Shown here: piece by piece, positions 57,071 through 60,710 of the stretch
Layout of the letters: every line of letters begins with the position of its first letter
Numbering within the stretch: the stretch's first letter is position 1
Assembly: GCA_049999805.1 (NCBI GenBank)
Contig: JBNGIO010006294.1
Coordinates: 1-60,710 of the forward strand
Direction of reading: 5' to 3'
From: Folioceros fuciformis
Taxonomy: Eukaryota; Anthocerotophyta; Anthocerotopsida; Anthocerotales
Length of the DNA: 60,710 bases
The notes under the pieces: model-generated
Seen by the model: only the letters and a program-made list of their open reading frames with translations
What the model was told of the DNA's origin: nothing
Databases searched by the model: none
Position numbers and translations under genes: made by a program

Positions 57071-60000
57071 GCCTGCTGCGCGAAAACTAAGCTGAAATTG
57101 AGACGGGGAAAGGAGAAATTGGCAAATGCGCGGCAAATTTTGGCGAGAAGAAAAGCAGTAGCTGCCTAGAAGGCAATGCGACGTCCGGACGACGAAAGCA
57201 CCCAGTCCGGCTTTAGAGTAAACGGAACAAAAAACCCGGACCCTTCGTACGGGAGAACCCACAACAGAAGCGCCGCGAGCGGGCGCGGGCGATTCGACAA
57301 CAAAAAGGCAGCACAGCGATGGCTAACCTCCGGCTGCGCGGTGCAGAAGAGAGAATTGAGCAACAGCGCAAATTGACGCCGAGCACTGACTGACTGACTG
57401 ACTCCAATGCTATCCCGCACAAAGCACAAGACGCAGCGAGGAAGACATGAGTAGAGAAGCAATGCAGCAGGTGAAGGGCAAAGGCAAACGGCGCAGGACA
57501 GAGTTGACGAGGAGGGACAGGCGGATGCCAGCCGTTCCAACGAGTTGCAGGACGCCGCAAGGCAGAGGAGCGGCAGCTGCGCTCCCTCGAAGTCAATGCG
57601 CAGAGGGCGAATGCAGGGCAGGAATGGCAGCGGCAACCGCAACGGCAGGCCACGAGCAGACTCTCGGGGCGGCGAAAGGGGCAGGCCTCGAACACGGAAA
57701 GCTCCAGGTCACAGCTGCCGCTGCGGCAGCCATACCTTATGCTGCTTCCGGAGTGCCAAGCGACGTCAAGCGTGGCTGGCACACCGCAAGCTACACAGTG
57801 AGAGGAGAGAGAGTGAGGCCAGGCTAGAGCACGAGACGGCCGAACACGCCACTACATGTACCTACATACCCATGCTAAACCATCTCGCATTAAACGCTAT
57901 CGGAATTCACGGGAATAGTCTCGCTTCTTCCCGCCCTCGGGTCTCTTTTTTGAGGCGTTTCATATTATTGGAAAAAATAAAAGTCTCATTTACTTCAAAA
58001 TGTGATGATATGAAATAATAAAAATTCTATTTATCACTAGTACGGAAAAAATCACTTGATCGCTTCCAATTTAACTTAGAAGTATAGAATCTTGTATTTT
58101 GCACACAAGGACCACATAGCCTTGATTTTTTTAGGCATATGTACCTACTTTTGAAAGCTTCATTCGCATCCAAGACAACAAAAACCGTATTATGTCAAAA
58201 TACCATATTATATCAAAATATTTTAAGATTATTTATTTTAAGGTGGAAAAAAAGTTTCAAACCCCAAATCTAAAATTATTGGAAACAACTTCAGACATGA
58301 AGCATTTCTAATAAAAGAAGATAATTTTTATTTATTTACAGTGTGCCATATCCATGGATGAGTAGTGTGATTTTGAAGGAATTACAATAGTCAAAATTGT
58401 GAATTACACATTACCTTAATCAAAATTATTAGCTACACCATAAGATCCTAGACCTTGATGAAGGCAAGGAGCTCACGCAAAAGGCAAGGGAGCATGATAG
58501 TAGATAAATTTCTTTTCCTTCATCTTCCCATAGGCTTCATTGAAAGTAGGAGACATTAAGAAAGGCTAGAATGATTGAAGATGCTTTCTCATTCTCATGA
58601 ATATGCAAACATATTTGTTTCTGCACATTATGCAATGCCACTTAATGCTCAACACAAGTACATCTGGAGCATCCATTTCAACTCCAAACACTCTCTTCTT
58701 TGCTAGTTTAGGTAAGGCTATTCAATGGCAAAGGCTGCACTTGTAGCTGAACAACAAGATCTCTATGATTCATACTACAAGCCCTTGATCTCCATGATTG
58801 ATACTAGAAACCCTTGATTTGGCATTGAATTGTGAACTGTAATGTGAGGGAATGGACACCAAACTGTAGACCATTATGTGAGAGGATAGCTTAGAAGAGC
58901 TGAACAACAAGACCTCTATGATTCATACTACAAACCTTTGACCTCCATGATTGATACTAGAAACCCTTGATTTCGCACTGAATTGTGAACCGTAATGTGA
59001 GGGAATGGATTGAAAGAACCAAAACCTTAATTTTGCACCAAACTGTAGACCACAATGTGAGGGGATAGCGTGGAAGAGCTAACCTTGACATATATGAAAT
59101 GTTCAAATAAGTAGTTGAGTACAGCAATACACATCCTTCATGAATAGCTTTGAACAGCTAATCCCAACACCTGTGAAATGCTCAAAGAAGCAGTAGTAGT
59201 AGCACACAATGTTGCGCAGTTTCAGGGAAGGGAATTGCTTGGAGGAGCTAACCTAAACGCTTGAGTTGAGGACGCTGATACAAATCTTTGCATTAGCTTA
59301 GATACAAATCTTTGGATTAGCTTAGAAGAGCTAACCTCAACATATATGAAATGCTCAAAGATGAAGTAGTAGCAAACAACGATACACAACCTTCCTGGAA
59401 TTGCTTGGAAGAGCTAACCTAGATGAGTGAATTATGCTCACAAGAGAAGTGGCAGAGGACAATAAAACATAATCTTGACCTAATAACATGACCACATTGT
59501 GTACATCTTCCATTGCTTCCAAGGCCGGAGGATGAGAGCAAGGCTCTCCATAGAATTGCTTTGTAACATTAGATGTCTCAAAGTCTTGCAGCTTGCAATG
59601 AAGATGATCATCCGCATACATTGAAGTGGTGGCGTTCTCTTGGCTCTTTCAGACAAAGGCGCTCTATGCTGCATGGACTGAAATCTTTCATCTTTTTACT
59701 ATTATTTTATAAAATAATAAATAATTATATACACTCGAGAGGGAAAAAGAGTCATACCGAGGAGGTAGAGTAGGTAGCTTACGTGATAAATCTCGAGAGC
59801 GTATGTACATGTATGCAATAGATATGTTGGTGCATGGAAGCGAAGGTGTGCGTGAACAGAAGAGGAAAGGAGAGAGAAAGAAAGCGGGCCGCGCCCCATC
59901 CTTTTATTCGTCGACTACAATACGCAACTCGCTCTTTTCTTCTGCGACCTCCGCCTCTTCCTCCGCCTTCTCATCTGCACCTGCCTGCTGCCTGCAGCCT

Positions 60001-60237
60001 GGTCTTTTGTGACTGCTGCGGTTTGCGCTCTCCTGTGCCCTGGCCGTGCTGGCGTCCATGGCGGTAGGGCACCACCGCCGCTTGCCGTGTGCCGTCAAAC
60101 AGCTCTGCGGGTTCGCTTCTGCGCTCTGAGGGTGGCCTCCAATTCATCGCTGCAACTCGTTCGGAATTGGCCTGCCCCTGGGGATCCCCACGGAATCCCT
60201 CAACAATTGTCCGTGAGTCTGAGGCCACGCTGCCACC
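57071..60237. other. AXS promoter, then AT-rich repeat-bearing spacer, then UBC 5' flank
   Basis: 57071-57850 is GC-rich and holds a GACT microsatellite near 57385-57402. From about 57940 to 59750 the sequence is AT-rich, has no coding content, and contains a 153-bp tandem duplication and shorter echoes of AGCTAACCT-CATATATGAAATG. It becomes GC-rich again at about 59880 near the UBC gene. Confidence 0.6.
58745..59050 (+). repeat. Two tandem copies of a ~153-bp AT-rich unit
   Basis: AGCTGAACAACAAGA at 58745 recurs at 58898. Both copies continue through CTCTATGATTCATACTACAA, CTCCATGATTGATACTAGAAA and TGTGAGGGAATGGA. A third, partial echo (ACCAAACTGTAGACC with ATGTGAG) follows at about 59040. 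Confidence 0.8.
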
Positions 60238-60710
60238 ATGTCGTCACCAAGCAAGCGGCGGGAGATGGATGTCATGAAATTGTGAGTTATGGGGCTTTTA
60301 AGGTTGAAGTTTGCACTGTCACAACAAACTGGCTCTGCCTTCCTGCTCCCGGCACGCTTGCTGCTCCTAATTGCCGCACTTGGGGCCTGGGAGCGGCTGC
60401 TTGGTTGCTTGCAGCTCTCGTGTGTGTTGTTGGATGCGTGGCTGCCTTCTCAGGGCGCTCGTCCATGTGGCAGGATGATGAGCGACTATAAGGTGGAGAT
60501 GGTGAATGATGGCATGAGTGAATTCTACGTCGAGTTCCATGGCCCACGCGACAGTACGTTGCTTTTAACTCTTTAAAGACTTTGTGGCCGGAATGGATAT
60601 GTGAAACCCTCGAGGGACGCTGTTCTGACTCGTGTTTTCTGTTGTTCCTGTTTTATTTGTGAGCGAGCGTCCGTTTCTGCCCTGTTTGTTGTTGCTGAAC
60701 ATCTGGTGGG
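60238..60710 (+). CDS. UBC: Ubiquitin-conjugating enzyme E2, UBE2H/UBC4-6 type; 5' part only
   Basis: Exon 1 (60238-60281) encodes [13 protein letters not shown], the diagnostic N-terminus of the UBE2H class. Exon 2 (60474-60553) encodes [20 protein letters not shown] and FHGPRD, matching the start of the UBC fold. The donor after 60553 is GTACGT. The active-site Cys exon lies beyond the window, so the gene is truncated here by the window edge, not by mutation. Plant members (UBC4, UBC5, UBC6 in Arabidopsis) act as E2 enzymes in the cytosol and nucleus. Confidence 0.93.

Overview
This is nuclear DNA from a land plant. Nearly every gene is split by short GT-AG introns of about 55-300 bp, and the proteins are plant organelle and housekeeping types. 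Three of the four large intronless PPR genes carry a DYW-type end in which the usual PG box reads K-P-A, and two of them end in Gly-Arg-Pro. From memory, that 'DYW:KP' variant is confined to lineages that perform reverse (U-to-C) organelle RNA editing: hornworts, some lycophytes and ferns. Together with the compact introns this makes a hornwort the best guess, but the species cannot be fixed from this window. One 100-base assembly gap (N) lies at 9524-9623.

Layout. 1-1.1 kb: AT-rich spacer. 1.1-6.85 kb: PPR gene 1 (minus), divergent across about 180 bp from a 13-exon organellar HflX GTPase gene (plus). 7.56-9.83 kb: CPBP/CAAX-protease-like membrane protein (minus, crossing the gap). 9.8-16.35 kb: gene-poor tract with tandem repeats, a roughly 720-bp foldback element and small palindromes. 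16.35-19.28 kb: galactokinase (minus, 13 exons). 19.4-22.3 kb: an unnamed dispersed repeat, a decayed Copia retroelement and simple repeats. 22.7-31.15 kb: a PPR 'nursery' with two about 1040-residue tandem paralogues and at least four PPR relics. 31.26-31.8 kb: second copy of the dispersed repeat. 31.8-33.4 kb: phytanoyl-CoA dioxygenase with one in-frame stop. 34.0-36.86 kb: monodehydroascorbate reductase. 37.4-37.9 kb: inverted, intron-containing HflX pseudogene. 38.9-39.87 kb: histone chaperone ASF1. 41.0-43.9 kb: PPR gene 4, lacking a DYW domain, divergent from a PsbP-domain thylakoid lumen protein (44.26-46.23 kb). 47.2-50.0 kb: LRR receptor kinase. 51.9-53.7 kb: plastid type I signal peptidase. 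54.8-57.07 kb: UDP-apiose/UDP-xylose synthase. 57.1-60.2 kb: AT-rich repeats. 60.24 kb to end: start of a UBE2H-like ubiquitin-conjugating enzyme.

The genes do not form one pathway. Many products serve plastids or mitochondria: four PPRs, HflX, CPBP, MDHAR, PPD and the signal peptidase. GALK and AXS both act in nucleotide-sugar metabolism. The most unusual signal is the architecture of the PPR proteins. Each has an N-terminal Trp-rich block resembling the 'PDF' motif of organellar single-stranded-DNA-binding (OSB) proteins, then PLS repeats, then a KP-type deaminase-like end. That makes them candidate reverse-editing factors with an extra nucleic-acid-binding module. Exon boundaries were derived by hand from splice signals and protein conservation and may be off by 1-2 bases.
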